This document shows, one piece after another, positions 22,741 through 39,481 of a stretch of DNA of 64,000 nucleotides. The stretch is from assembly GCA_902806565.1 (NCBI GenBank), contig CADCXA010000011.1, positions 248,001 through 312,000 on the forward strand, read 5' to 3'. This DNA comes from Hypoxylon rubiginosum. Taxonomy: Eukaryota > Ascomycota > Sordariomycetes > Xylariales > Hypoxylaceae. Each line of letters begins with the position of its first letter. Position 1 is the first letter of the stretch. Position numbers and translations under genes: made by a program. The notes under the pieces were generated by a model. It did no database searches and was not told where the DNA came from. It saw only the letters and a list, made by a program, of their open reading frames with translations.

Positions 22741-25700
22741 TTTAATAATAATTAAATAATTATTATATTATAAAAAAAGTAAATAAATATATATTTTTTT
22801 AATATTAATTAATATATTTATAAATTATATATTAAGTTTTTTTTATTTTATAAGTTATTATTATAATTTTAATAATTAATTAAAATTTTAATTATATTAT
22901 ATTTTTTAATTTTATTTTTTATTATTTTATTTTATCGCTTTTTATTTAATTATAATATAATTAATATTAAAAATTTATATAAAATAAATTTTATATAATA
23001 ATATTAATTATTAAGTTTTTTATTTAATTTTAATAAAAATCCTTTAATTTTATAAAGAATTTTTTATTTATATATATAAATATAATTAATGTAAAATTAA
23101 ATATAATAAAAAAAAAATAAAAAACCTAAAAAATATAATTTAAAATATAATTTTATATATAATTAAATATTTAAAATTAATTTTTAAAAAAAAAATAAAG
23201 TTATAAAATATTTATATATTAAAAATATAATTAAATAATTTTTAGTTAAATATAATTATAAGAATTTATTACTTATTATTAAAATTTTTATAAAATTAAT
23301 TAATTTATAACTTTTTTTTATTTATAAAAAAGATTTATAAAAAGATATAATAATTTTAATTTAAAATAATATATTAAAAATATTATAAGTAACTATATAT
23401 AAATTATAAAATAAATATAATTTATATTTATAAATAATTATTAAAATTTATTATTTAATTTTTAACTTTTATTAATATATAAAAAAAGTTTATAAAAAAA
23501 CTTAATTATTTTAAAATTAAAATATAAAAATTATAGTTTTATATATTAGTTTATATATATTTAATATTTAATTATTTAATTAATTTATAATTATTTAATT
23601 TTTAGATATTTTTTTATATAAATAAATTAAATTAAATAAGTTTTTTTATATTAAGTTTTTATTATTATAATTTTAAAAAAGATTATTTAAATAAAAATAA
23701 ATACTTTTTATAATTATTAAAACTATAAAAAAAAAATATAATTAAAAAAAATTAAATATTAAATAACTATTTATAATTATTATAACTTATAGTTATATAA
23801 TTTTAAAATATATATTTTAATAAAAATAAATAATAAATATTAACTTATATATATAACTATAAAATAATATATTTATATTTATATATATATATAAAAAAAA
23901 ACTCCTTTTAATTTTTATTTTTATATGTTTTTATTTTTTTTTTTCTTTTTCTTTTTTTAATTATTATATTTTTTTATTTTTTTTTTTTATTTGTTTTTTC
24001 TTTATTTTTTATTATCTATTTATCTTATTTTTTTTAAATTTTTATTTATTTTTATTTTTATTATAACCTAATTAAATATATTTATTATAAGGTGTTTTAT
24101 TTATTATATAAACAAGTTTTTTAAGAATTTTAAAGTTTTAAATAATATATATTAAAATTAAAAATTTCTTTTTTTTATTATAAATATTATTATATATATA
24201 ATTAATATAATAATATACTTTTTTTTTAGCGATTTATTTTATAAAATAAAAATATATTTTTATATTATAATTTTTTCTTAAATAAGTTTAATAAAATTTA
24301 CTAATTATATTAATAAATAAAGTTTATTAAAAACTTTAAAATTTTTAATTTTTAGGAAAATATATATTATTTTTATTATTAAATTAAGGATAATAATAAT
24401 AAAAAAAATTTAACTAAATATTAAAAAATTAAATTAAAATGTTTATTAAATTTCTTTAAAATAATAAAAATATTATTTTATAAAAAAATATTTATATTAT
24501 ATTAAAAGTTATTAAATTAAATAGTTTAATATTTTTAATTTATTTATTAAAACTTAAATTAAAACTTAAATAATAATAATTAATATATATTATTTAATAT
24601 AAATAATTATTTTATTTAATTATAATTTTAATTAATATTAAATATTATTAACTTATAATAAATAACGTATATTATTTTAAAAAAATTTTTAAAAGATCTT
24701 TTAATTTTTTTTTTATTAAAACTAATTTTATTTTAATTATTTTATTTATTAAAAATACATTTTTTTTAAAAAAAAATTAAACTTTTTCCTTAATATAAAA
24801 TTTAAATAAGTTATAAAAACTTATTTTTTTTTAGTAGAAATTATTTTTATAATTAATATTATTTTTTAAAGCTTATAATTTAATAAATTTAATTTTAATG
24901 TTTATTAATTATAATTTAATAGTTAATAAGTTTAAATTTATATTATTTTTTTTATTTATTTATATTTTATAAAAAAGATTTTTCCTTAAAATTAAAAATT
25001 ATTATTATTTTAATTAAAAGCTTTAAAACGTTTAATTTAATATTAGATTTTATATAAATTTTAATTTTTTTATTAATAATATAAGTTAAAACGAAATAAA
25101 AGTAAAATAAAAAATAAAATAAAAATAAGATAAAAAGTGGGATAAAAAATGTTTATATTTTATTTTTATATTTTAATTTAATTATAATTAATTGTTTTTT
25201 ATAAAATTAAAAAAAAAATACTAATAATATTTTTTTAATATTTATTTAAATATATATTTATATAATTAATTATAATATACGCTTTTTTTTAACTAGTTTT
25301 TTATTTTATTTATTTTTTTTATAATAAAAATATATTATTATAATATATTTTAAAAATATTAATTAAAAAAATATAGGTTATATTTCTTTTTATTTATTAA
25401 ATTTTTTTATGTTTTATTTAATTTCCTTATTTATTATTTTATTTTTAAAAAGTTTTATATATTTTGTTTAATTTTAATTATTTTCTTTATTTTTAATTAA
25501 TATATATTATTATATTTTAATATTTATATAAGTTTTATTAAAATTTATTATTAATTAAAACTAGTTTTTTATTATTATATATTATTTATTTTTATAGTAA
25601 TTTTATTAAATAAATATATATAATTTTATTAAAATTTATATAAAATATAAAAAAGTTTATAAATAATTTAAAATAATTTTTAATTTTTATATAAATAAGT

Positions 25701-28700
25701 TTAATTATATATATTAACTATATTATTTTTTAAAACGTTATTAATTTTTAAAAGGAGATTAATTTAAATATATTTTATTAATTTAAATATATTTAAAAGT
25801 TTAAAATTAATATAAATAAATAGCCTGGTTAATAGTTATTAAAACCTAATAATCTTTTTTAATTATTTTTAACTTTAAATTAATAGTTTTTATATTTTTT
25901 TTATAAAATATAATTAGATTTTATTAAATATTATAAAACCTAGTTATATAATAATAAATTATTATAAACTAATATTTATAATATTAATATTATAAATAAG
26001 TAATATAACTTTTATAATATATTTTATTAATTTAATAATATTTTTTATTAATAATTTAACTTATTTTTATATTTTAAAAAAAAAGATTTATTTTATATTT
26101 AATTATTAATATTTAAAATAATAATAAATATTTAATTTATAATGATTTTTAATTTTCTTAATTTTTTTTTAAAAAAAATAATAATAGGTTTTTATTTTAT
26201 TATAAACTTAATGTTTTTATTAAATATTAATAGTAAAATATTATAAGTTAATATTAATATAAAAATAATTATAAACATGTTATTTATTTTTAATTGTTTT
26301 ATAATAATTATTATAAAAATTAAATACCGTTATTTAAATTTAGATTTTTATTATATATTTAATTAATAAAAGTATCTTTTTTTATTATTATTATAATAAT
26401 AATTAATATATATATTATTTAAATATTAAAATAAAATAATATAATATTAAAATATATTATTTTTTATTTAATATTAAATATAATTTTATTTTAAAAATAA
26501 AATATTATTATATATTTATATATAAATAACTAAAAATAATTAAAATCTTAGTTATTTTAAAAAACCTTTTTTAATTTATTTTTATAATTAGTAGTTAATG
26601 TTATATTTAATTTAATTTCTTTAAAATAATAATTTTAATTTATATATTATATATTTAAAATAATAATTTATTTTAAAAAAACTTATTAAATTATTAATAA
26701 GGTTTATATATTAAAATATAAAGTTTTAAATATATTTTTATTTATTATTATTTAAATAATAATAATATTAACTTTTATATTTTTAATTTTAATTAAAACT
26801 TATTATATAAACTTAATTAATTTTATATTATTTATTAATAAAAATTAATTATTATATTTATTAATATATAAAATATATTAAGATAAATAAAATAAAATTA
26901 AAAAATAATTTATTTATATTTAATTTAAAGTTATAAAAAAGTTTTAATTAAATTTAAAAAAATTAAAATAAATTATATTAAATATTAATTAGTTATATAA
27001 ATTAAAATTAACATATTTATTATTATTATTATTATTAATTTTATTTTTATTTACTAGCTTTTATAACTGTTTTTTTAATTTAATAATAATGGTTATTATA
27101 ATAAAAACTTAATAAATAAATTATATTTATAATAAAAAGCTGGAGAAAATAAAATTAAAAGAATTTTTAAAAACTAAAAAACTTATTAAAACCAAGGGAT
27201 TTTTTAAAGTTTAAAAAAAATAAAAAAACCTTTTAATATTATATAAAAAAAGTTAATAAACTTAGGTTAATTAAAAATTAATATTAGTTAAGTTATATAT
27301 TAATGTTATTTAAAAGAAAAAAAAAAAAACATTTAAACGTTATATAAAATTAAATACACGTTATATTTAAAAAGTTATAAAACGTAAAAAAGTTAAGAAA
27401 AAGATATAAATAAATTTAAAAAAGCTATATAATTTTTAAAAATAAATATAGGCGCATTTTTAATATTTTTTATTATTTATAAAAAATACTAAAAATATAT
27501 TTATATTTTTTAATAAAAAATTATTATAATATAACTTAAAAATAATATTTAATATATTATTTAATTTTTATTTAATGTTATAAATATTAAAACTATTTAT
27601 AAATACCTTATATTTTTATTAAATATTAATTTTTAGTAAATATTATATTTATTATAACTTTAATTTTAAAATTATTTTTAATTTATAATATTAAAACTTT
27701 TTTTTTTTTTATAATAAATTTATTTTATATTTTATATAAGTTTTTATTAGATTTTTATTCTAAGAAATTTATATAACTAATAAATACTATTAATATTAAA
27801 GTTATTAAATTAAAATTTAATTAATTTAATTTTATTATAAAACTAATAATTAATATTAAATATCCTGGTTATTTTAAATATATAAAACTATTTTTATTTT
27901 TTTTTACCTTAAATTATAATAATATTAATTATAACTTTATAATATATACTTATTATATTATAATTAAAAACATTTAACTTTATAATAATATATTTAATAA
28001 AAATATTTTATATTTTTTATATTTTAAAAACCTTTAAAATATTAATTTTATTTTAATTATCACGTTATTAATAAGTAATAATATTATTATTTAAAAAACT
28101 TATTATTTTTATATTTTTAATTATATAAGTTTATTTTTATATTTATTTTATATTCCTAGGTTTTAATTATAATAAATTTAAAGTTATATATTATAATATT
28201 TTTTTTTAATAATTAGTAGTTTTTTTATATTTTTAATATTTTTTTATTATATTTTATTATACCTTTAAATAACGTTTTTATTAACTTTTTTAATATATTA
28301 ATAAAAACTATTTTAACACTTTTTTTTTTACTATTTAATAAGCTATTATTATATTTATATTTATCTTTTTATTAATTAATTTAACTGGTTATATAATTAT
28401 TATTAATTATAATAAAACCTATTAAATTATATAATATAATACAAAAATAAAAACGGTATATTTAATATTAAAAAAAACTAAATTATAATTTAATATTAAT
28501 TATATATAATAATATATAAAAATATTAAATAATAATAAACTTATTAATAATTTAAATAATATATTTTTTTTATAGTGATATTTATTATATACTTAATTAT
28601 AAAAAACTTATTATTATTTTAAAAAAGTTAAATAATTAATATATTTTTATTTTTAAAATTATTAAATTAAATATAAAATATTTATATAATATATATATAA

Positions 28701-31700
28701 TATATTATAATTATATTTACTAGGATTTTTTAGATATTAAAGTTAAGTTTCTTTTTAATTATTTTATATAAAACATTTTTTATTTAAAAACCATATATAT
28801 TATTTTTATATTATATTTTTATTATTTAATATAAGTTTATAATAATAATAAAAACATATATAAAATTTAAAATAAATTTATATTAAAGTTTAAAAAAAGT
28901 TATAGTTAGTTTATAAATAAAAATAATAAACGTATATATAATTTAAATCCAGTTAATAATAATAATTATTTTATTTAAAATAATAAAATATTAATATTTA
29001 ATAAGTTTAAATTTAAGTTTAATAATTATTAAAAATATTTATATAATTTAAACATTTATAAGAAGCGTTTTTTTAGCTTGAAAAATAATAAGAATTATAA
29101 AAAATATAAATAAATTTAAAAATATAATAATAAATTTAATAACATTAATATTAAAATAAATATAAATTTTAATGTTATTTATTTTATATTTAATAATATT
29201 ATAAATAAATTTTAAAAACTAAATAAAAATGTTATTTTTCCTAGTTATAATACTTTAAAAAAAAAATATATAAAAAAAGATATATTTTTAAGGTTTTATT
29301 TTAATGAATTAAACTTAAAAAAATAAATTATATATATAACTTTTTATAAAATTTAAGTTTATTAACTAAAATATTATATATTAAATATAATTAAATAAAT
29401 AATTATTATATTAAAAAAGTTTTAAAATAATATATAATTAATATAAATATATATATAAAGTTATTTTTATATTAATTAATATAATTAATAAATATAATAA
29501 ATATAATAATTAATAACTTTTAGTTAGTTATTATTTATAATAATTATAACGTTTATTATTATAAAAAAAAAAGTTATTAATAAATAAACTAATAATAATA
29601 AAAACTATATAAATTTATATAAAAATTAAAATAAATTAATATAACTTTTAATATAAATAAGCTTTTAATAAATATATAAATAAATTAATTTATTATATTA
29701 ATATTTAGTTTATTTATATAAAAAATATTTATTTAAATTAAAAGTAAATATGTTTATATTTTTAATTTAATATTTAATTATTTATTATTTATTAAATAAT
29801 ATAAATAAATTATATCTTTTTTTTTTAAGCTTTTTAATAATAATTATTAAACTTTTATTTAACTATTATTATTAAGTTATTATTAACTTATTTTTTAACT
29901 TTTATTTAATTATTATTAATTTAACTTTTATATTTTTAATAACTTTATTATTTTTATTAACTATTAAATTATTTTTAAAGTTATTATTATTATTTTTAAT
30001 AATATTAGCCCCGGTTTTATTATTTTTAACTCCGGTTTTAATTTTTAATAAAAATAATAAACTTATAAAATAATAATTATTATTATTTTTAAACTTATTA
30101 TTATTTACTATAATATTTAATTGTTAAAATATTATTAATTAATTATTTAATTAAATAATAATTATATTAAACTTATTTTAATTATTTATTAACATATAAT
30201 TAATATTATTTATTAAATATAGTTTAATAATAAAATTTATTAATATTATTAATATTTAAAAATATAAAAAATTACTAGATTTAAACTTTTTTAATTTAGT
30301 AAAATTAATATTATAATTAATTTTAATTAAATTATTATTTAACGTTAATTAAAAGTTAATAATATAATTATTATAATTAATTTTATTTAAGTTATTATTT
30401 AATGTTAGTTAAATTTACGTTTAAAATATTAATATTTAATTAAACGTTAAAATTATTTTATTTTTATTATTTTTTTTTTCTTTTTAATTTTTAATTTTTT
30501 AAATATTTTAATATAATATAATAGTTATTATTTTTTAATTATTTAAATAACAGGTTTATTATTTTTTAAATGTTTAAATAAAATATTATTTATTTTAAAT
30601 ATATAAAACTTATTTAATAATAAAAAGTTTTTTTTTATTATATTATAAAAATTTTATTTATACGTTTAATTTATTAGTTAATTAATATAAAGTTAAAAAT
30701 ATAAATATTTTTATATTTTAATTTTAAATTAATTTATAATTAAGTTTATTATAATAACTTTAAATTTTTATAAATTATAATTAATTAATATTAGTAAATT
30801 AAATTAAATAATAATTAAATAATAATTAAATAATAATTAAATAATAGTTTAATAATAATTTAATAATAGTTTATTTAAATTTATAATAAAATTACATGTT
30901 ATATTAACTTTTTATAAAAATAAATTTATATAAAACATTATATTATTTAATTAATATTTATTTTACTAATATTTAAAAAGTATTTTATAAGTTTTTAATA
31001 ATAGATTTTTTAGTTAATATAAAAAAAATTAACGGTAAATTAATTATATTTATTAATTATTATTTAATTATAATTTATATATTTATTTTAATATAAAAGT
31101 TATATTAATGTTTTTAAAATTATAATTATTAATTAAAATCTTTTATATAATTATTAATATATTTACGTTTTTTTTAATTTTAAAAATAATATTATATATA
31201 ATATTAAATTTAAATATAGTTTTAATTATATATTTTATAATCTATTAGTTTTTAAATGTTAATTAAACTTTAATTTAACTTATATATTATTATTATATTA
31301 AAAAATTAAAATTTAATTATTAAAAAATATTATAATAATTAATATATTATTTGTTACTAAGTTATTATAATATTTATTAGTATTTTAACTTATAAATATA
31401 TTTAAAAATCTACGATTTTTTTTAATACGTTTTTTTTATTTTAAAAGATTAATTAAATATTATTAATTAATAGTAAAATTAATATTAACCGATTTATAAA
31501 AATTTAACTAATGAAATTTTTATTTAAAATAAATTTTATTTTTATTAGTTACAATTAAAAAACAATTAAACTAACGTTAAATAATAACTTAATAATAATT
31601 ATATAATAGTTTAATAATAATTTAAAAAATTTTAAATAGTTAAAATATTTTTTATATTTATTAATTTTATTAATATTTAATTTTGAAATATACAAGGATT

Positions 31701-34700
31701 AATATATATATTAAAAAAAAATATTATATTATTTTTATTATTATTATATATAGTTTTAATAAATAATTTAAATATTATTATTTTAATATATTAGAAATGT
31801 TTATAATATGTTTTTAAAATTATAAATTAAATATTAATATATTAAACTTTTATTAAATAAAAAAATATATTAAAAGTAAAAAATAATTTATATTAAAATA
31901 TAATAAATTTATAATTATTTTTAAATTATATTTAAATTATTAATAAATTATTATTAAGTTATTATTTAACTATTATTAAGCTATTTTTACTAAATATTAT
32001 TATAAATAATAATTTTATTTTTTATATTATTTATTTATATTATATTATATATTTATTATTATATATATTTATTAATTATAAATACTGGTTTTAAATACTG
32101 TTATTTTATTTATTTTAAAACCATTTATTATTTTTAAATATTGTTTTTTTTTTACTATTAAATTAATAGTTTTGTTTTTAGTTTTTATATTACTATATAA
32201 CATTATTATTTATATATAACTAAAAAATAATTTATTTATTTAATTAAAATTATTATTTAATAATAACTAACTTTACTTATTTTAATTAATTAAATAATTA
32301 TAAATTTATAATAAAAATATATATAAAACTAATTTACTAAATTTTTTAAATATTATAAATTTTATTTAAATTTTTATATATATTTAACTTATTATATATA
32401 TATATTATTTTTAAATTCTAAATTTATTTTTTATATATTTATTTAATAATTATACTAGTAATTTATTATTATATTATTATATTACTTTTTTTAATAAATT
32501 TATATTAACGTTTATAATTATATATTAATATTATTTTAATTATTTTAATTTAAAATTAATATTAAGTTTTAATATTTTTAATAATAATAATATTTATTAT
32601 ATTATAATATATTATATTATATATATAATAACTAAAAACATTTAAACTTTTAATAAAAAAAAAATATAAATAAATTTTAATAAAATGTTTTTTTTTTTAA
32701 AATTATAACGCCGGTTTTTATAGATATATTTAAAAATAATATTTTATTTATAAGTTATTATTATTTTTATATTTTAAGTTATAAATAAAAAAACTATATA
32801 TATTAATATTATAATTTTATATAAATAATATCCTTTAATTATTATTTATAGTTTTATTAATTAACTTAAAAATATAAAATATTAATATTAAAAAATTAAT
32901 TAATTAATAATAATATAATAATATAAAATAATAAATTAATATAAGTTTATTTAAAATTTAAAAATATAATATTTAATTTAATATAATAGTAATTATTTAT
33001 AAATTATTATTATTTATAGAAAAGTTTTTAATAATATTTAAGTTTTATTACTTTTATATATTAATTAATATTATATTTATTAAAAATAAAAATTATTTTT
33101 AGATTTTTTTAAAAATAATAATAATTATTATTATTATTATTTAACGTTTTTAAGCTTTATTAATAAGCTTAATTAATAATAAACTAGCTTTTTACTTATA
33201 AATATATATATTATATATTAATAATTAATTAATTATAATAATTTTATTAAATTTTAAAATGGTTTTTAAAATATTAATAATATTAATTTTACTTAATTTT
33301 AACTTTATTTTAAAATTAAAGTTTACTTTTATTATTAATATATTATTATTTTTTATAATAAAATGCTTTTAAGTTTAAAAAATAAATTTATTTATTTAAT
33401 AATTAATAAATATTTTTTAAATTAAAAGTAAGCTGGAATTATTATTATTAATTAATTTAAGAATTTTTTTTTACGTTGGTTTTTTTAATAAAATATATAT
33501 TATATTAAAGTAACTATAACTTTTATTAATATAATTAATAGTTTTATTTAAATTAAATAAAACCTTTTAATAAATATTAATAAAAATATATATATTAAAT
33601 TATTATATAATATATTATTTTACTTTTAAATTTAAAAGTTAATAATTAAAATTAGTTTAATATAAATAATTAATTTAATAAAAGTAATTAACTTAAAAAT
33701 AATTAATTTAAAAATAATTAATTTAAAAATAACTAGTTTAAAAAAGTTAATATTTTTAATATAAATATAATAAAAAATAAAAAATAATAAACTTTTTATA
33801 ACTTATAAATATATAATATAAATATTATAATATAAACCTTATATATATTATTAATTAAAAAACTTTTAATTTTTAATTAAAATATATAAAAACTAATTAA
33901 TATATTTTATATTTTTATAAAATTATTTAATAATTAAAATTAAATGATGGTTTTTTTTTTCTTTTTAAAATGTTTTATAAATATTATAACTTAGTTATTA
34001 TTAATTATTTACTGTTTATTATTATATAATTTAATAATAATATATTTTTAAAAAAAATAATTTAAATATATATAGTATTTATTTAATTTAATATCTATAT
34101 AGTTTATTTTTAATTATATTAAATAATTTTTTTAATAAATAATAAATAGATTTATATTATTTAAATATTTAAATAAATATTTTTTTATTTTTATTAATAT
34201 AATATTAAATAATAAATATATAGATGTTAAGTTAAAATAAAAACGGTAATAAGTTTTATAATATTTATTATATTTTTATCTTTTTTTTATAACCATTATT
34301 AATATTTTAATAAAAATATTTATTATAAATAAAATATTTTACTTTATTATTAAAATTATTATATTAATAAATTTATTTATAATTTATATTTTATATTTTA
34401 TTATAAAATTTAGTTTATATATAATTAGTTATAGTTAAAATATTAAATTTATTATTATTAAGTTTATTATTAAAACTTATATTAAAAAAAAAAAAAAAAA
34501 GGTAAAAAAATATAAAAAAAATATAAAATAATATTAAAATATAAAAATAATAAATTATAATTAAATAATTATAATAATAAAAAATTAAATAAACTAATTA
34601 AATATTAAAATATTTTAAAAATTAAACATTTAAATTAATATTATTATATATATAATTACTAACTTATATGTTTTTATATATTTTTAATAATTTAATTAAA

Positions 34701-35226
34701 CGAGATTATTTATTTTTATATAAGTTTTATTAATATATAATTTTTTTTAAGTTAAAATTTATATTTAAAATTAAATTATTAATGTTATTAAATAAATTAA
34801 GTACTTTTATATTTAAATTAAAATATATATATTTTATTTATATAAATAAATTAAACATATATATTTATTTTATATAATAAACTTAAATAAAATAAAGGAA
34901 TTATTTAATTTAAATTAAAAATTTATTTATAAGTAAATAAATATATTAGTTAGTTTTTTTTTATTGTTTTTATAATTCTTTTTTTTTATTTAATAAAAAT
35001 AACTAAAAAATATTATATATTTAAAAATAAAATAAATATATAATTTTTTAAATTAATATAAAAATTAATTTAATATTAAAATAATATATTAATAATATAT
35101 ATAATAAATTTATTTATATATTAAATAATTATTTATATTTTATTTTTTTTATTATAAATGTTTCTTTTTTTATTAATTAAAATTAATAAAACTTAATAAA
35201 ACGTTAAAATAAATATTATTTTTATT

Positions 35227-35400
35227 TTAATTATAATTATTAAATCTTTATTATATATTATTTTTATTTTATTTATAAACTTTATATTAATTATAAATAA
35301 TAAAACTTTAATATTTATTATTTTTAATTTATTTATAGATTTCGTGTTAATTATAAATAAAAATAATGTTTTTATTAATTTAACTAGTATTTTTATTATA
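35227..35400 (+). repeat. 60-bp tandem repeat, three copies
   Basis: The anchor TTAATTATAA recurs at 35227, 35287 and 35347, exactly 60 bp apart, each followed by a similar T-rich stretch with moderate divergence. It lies inside the AT-rich element. Confidence 0.6.
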
Positions 35401-37266
35401 AACTTAAACTTAATATTTTTATTAAATTATTAAAGTTTTAAAAAGTTAAATAACTTAATAATTTAAATAAAAACCGGTTAAATATTATAATTATTAAAGT
35501 TATAAAAAATAAATATTTAAAACATACGTTTAACTTTTTTTTTTTTTATTCTAAGAAAAATAACAACTATTATTCTCCTTTTTTAATCTTAAAAAAATTA
35601 TTTTTTACTATATAATATTAAACGGTAAAAATGTTTTATAACCTGTTTTTTAAAATTAAACACACTGTTAAAAACATTATATATATTAAATAAAAAGTTA
35701 TAAATAAATAAATATTAAAAGATTATTTTTACTTTAAATTTTTAAAACCTAAAAAATAAATAAATTTAATTAAAACTTTTAAATATGTTTAATTATAAAT
35801 TAAAAAAAATTAATAATATATATAATAATTATATAATAATAAATATTATTATAATAAAATGTTTTATATTAATTAAAATGTAATATATTTATTTTATATA
35901 ATTATTAATAAAATTAATCTTATATTTTTTAAAAGATATATTTTTTAATATATTTTTTATATTTATTATAAACATCTTTATTACTTTTTATAAAATATAA
36001 AAAAAATTTATTAAATCAATTAAATATTTAATAATAATTAATAATTTATAAAGTAAATTAATTATAATTAATTGTTTTTTTTAATTTAAATAAATAATAT
36101 TTATAATAAAAAATTATATTAAATATATAAAAAAGAGAAAAAGTAATAATAAAAAAAATAATTTTATTAAAAAAAATAATAGTTATCTTAAAAAAAACGT
36201 GTTATAATTTAAAAAACTTTTTAATTATAAAAAAACGAGGGGGTTTTAAACGGTGTAACTAATAATAATAATTTTAATTATAATTTTAATTAATTTTAAT
36301 TATAAAAAAATATATAAAAGATAGTTTTTATATATAATTATTATAAATAACAGTTTTTTTATAAAAAAGTAATATATTATAATTATAAATAAATATTAAT
36401 ATCTTATATATTTATTTTAATTAATTAATATTATAATTATAATTAAATATTTAATATTTTAATAAAAAAAAATAATAACTTAAATTAATAATTATATATA
36501 TTATAAATTAAAAAAATCTTATTATAATAAATTATAAAAAATATTACTTTTATTTAACTATTTATTACTAATAAATAATATATTAAATATTAATAAAAAA
36601 AAAACCTAAATAAATATATAATTAATAAAAGTAAATTATAAGTGTGTTAATATTATAAAAAAAATAAAAGTTAATATATTTTATTAAAATTATTATAAAT
36701 ATTTTATTTATATTATAAAAAATATTATAATATTATTAATTATTAAAAATTAATAAAATATTATAAACTTTATTTTCTTAATAAATAATTATTTTAAATA
36801 TGATGTTTTTATTATAAATAATATTTTTATTATTAATATTAATATTATTTTTTATAATGGTTAAAAAAAAAAAAAAAAAAAAGGTTAAAAAAAAAAAAAA
36901 AAGAAATAATTTACCTCAATTAATTAGGGATTGTTTTAATATAATATTTTAATTTTTTAACTTTTTATTTATTTTAAAATAATTTATTAAAAAAATTTAA
37001 TAAGGAATTTAAAAATAAATATTATATTAAATATAAATTATTCTTATATAAATAATTTTATTATAAATAGTTTTATTATAAATAAGTTAAGTTAATAAAA
37101 ATAATTATAAAAACTTTTAAAAATTTTATAATACGTGTTATTTTAATATTTAACTTATAAAAAACTTTTATTTTATTTAATTTTATTATAAGTTTTTTAA
37201 TTATATTTATATATTTAAAATATCTTATTTTATAAACAGTTAAATATTTAATATTTACTTATAATA

Positions 37267-37680
37267 ATTAAACTTAACTTTTTATTTATAAGCGGTTAAA
37301 ATTAAAATATTAATATGTTTTTAAAAAAATATCTTTTTTATTGTTTAAATAATAATATTATTAAGCTTATAAAAATTAAATTTTACGGTAAATAATATAA
37401 TTTATTTTTAATTATTAAAAATAAAAATGTTAATAAATATTTAAAAAGATGTTTTATTAGTTATAATTTAATAAAAATTAAACCTTATAATAAATAAAAT
37501 AATTTATTTATAAATAATAAAAATTAAAATACTTATATATTTTTATAAAAACGTTTTATTGGTTATTTTTTTATAAAAGTTAAATTTTATAATAAAATAA
37601 AAAACTTATTTAAAACTAGTAAAAATTAAAATTAAAATACCTAGTTATTTTTATAAAAATATTTTTTATATTATAATAAA
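37267..37680 (+). repeat. About 102-bp tandem repeat, four diverged copies
   Basis: Units anchored on (A/G)TTAAA start near 37267, 37375, 37477 and 37579. Each carries a later match of the type GTTTTATT(A/G)GTTAT. The last three are 102 bp apart, the first 108. Confidence 0.6.
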
Positions 37681-38933
37681 AAAAATAATATTAATAAAAT
37701 ATTAGTTATTATTTATAATGTTATTATATAATTAATAACTGTTAATAAAATATAACTTCTCTTTTTTACCTAATAAATAATATTAAGGATTATTATATAT
37801 AAGTTTTTATATTTTTTCTTTTTTATTAAAATAAAAATATTAATATAATAAATATAAAAAAAAATAATATTATTTTATATTTATTACTATATAATATAAA
37901 AACATATATCTATTTTATTAAAAATAAAGTTAAATATAGTAATATTTAACTTAAGTTTATTAATATTTAATATATTTTATAATTAATTATTAAATATTTT
38001 TATTAAATTAATATATATTATTAAATTAATAATAATTTAGTTTTCTTTAATTTAATTAATAAAACATTTATTAAAACCGTTACTTTTTAATTTTATAAAA
38101 AATTAAATAAGTAAAACTTTTTTATTATATATAGTTTTAATAAATATATATATAAATATATTATTTTTATTAAATTTTAATTATAATATATATATTATAA
38201 CTTTATATATTAATAATTTTAAAATAATATTAAATATTAATATAAAAAGTTTTTATAAATTAGATTATATTTTCTTAATAATTTTATTAAAAAAAGAAAA
38301 GATACGTTTAAATATAAATAAATTTAAAACTTTTTTAATTAAATTTTAATTTATATAAATATAGTTATTAAATATTATATTTTAATAAATTTTTTAAATA
38401 ACAGCTTTTTTTATTATAATATTTATTTTTATGTTTTTACCTTATTTTTCTTATTAATTACTTATTTAATTTAAGTTATTATTTAATTTAAATCTTTTAA
38501 ATATAAATTCTTTAACTAATATTATTTCTTTAAATTTAATTGTTTTTATTTTATAATATATTTTTAGTAATAACCTTTTAAATTAATTATATATTTATTT
38601 AGTTTTTATAATAATGTTTAAAGTTATTATTAATATATTATAATTATTTTTATTAAAAAGTTTATTATTAAAAATAACATTATTAAATTTAAGTTTTAGT
38701 TATTAAAAAAAAATATTAAATGTTTTATTTATATTAAACTTTTATGTTTTTTTTATATATTTAGTTTATTTTATAATAAATTTAAAAGTTATAATATATT
38801 AAAAAAATAAAATATATTAAAAAAATAAAAATTTAATATTTTAAATTTTAACTATATTATTAAATAATATAAAAAGAAGTTTATTATTAAATAATAAAAT
38901 AAAGGGGTAATTATTAAATAATAAAATAGAAAG

Positions 38934-39035
38934 TTTTTTATTAAACTTTAAATTAAATATATTATATTTAAATAAAATAAAAATTTTTTTATTAAACTTT
39001 AAATTAAATATATTATATTTAAATAAAATAAATAA
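38934..39035 (+). repeat. 51-bp direct repeat, two nearly identical copies
   Basis: ATTAAACTTTAAATTAAATA and the following 26 bases occur at 38940 and again at 38991 without change over about 46 bases. This is a younger duplication than the other arrays, since the copies show little divergence. Confidence 0.75.
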
Positions 39036-39481
39036 CCTTTTTTTAAATAATAATAAAATAATAATTAATTTTTAATTTAATTTAAGTAATAATAATAAAA
39101 ATAGTATTATTAAAAGAAAACTTATTAATATAAAACTGGTTTTAAAAAAAATGTTATTTTTAAATTATATATTAAATGTTTTTATATTTAAAAAAAAAAT
39201 TAAATTAAATTAATATTTTAAAATAATATTAAATAACGTAATATAAATATTTTAAATGTTTAAAATATTATAGATTTAATAAAATAAAATATATAATCTA
39301 ATTAAATAAATTAAAGTAAAATGTTATAATATATTTTATATATATTAATATATATTAATATAATAATATTTAATTTCTAGTTTATATATTAAATTGTTTA
39401 TATTTTATAAAATTCTTTTAATTTTTAAAATTAAGGTTTTATTATTAATTTAATTAATTAAAATTTTTTTATAAAATATAA

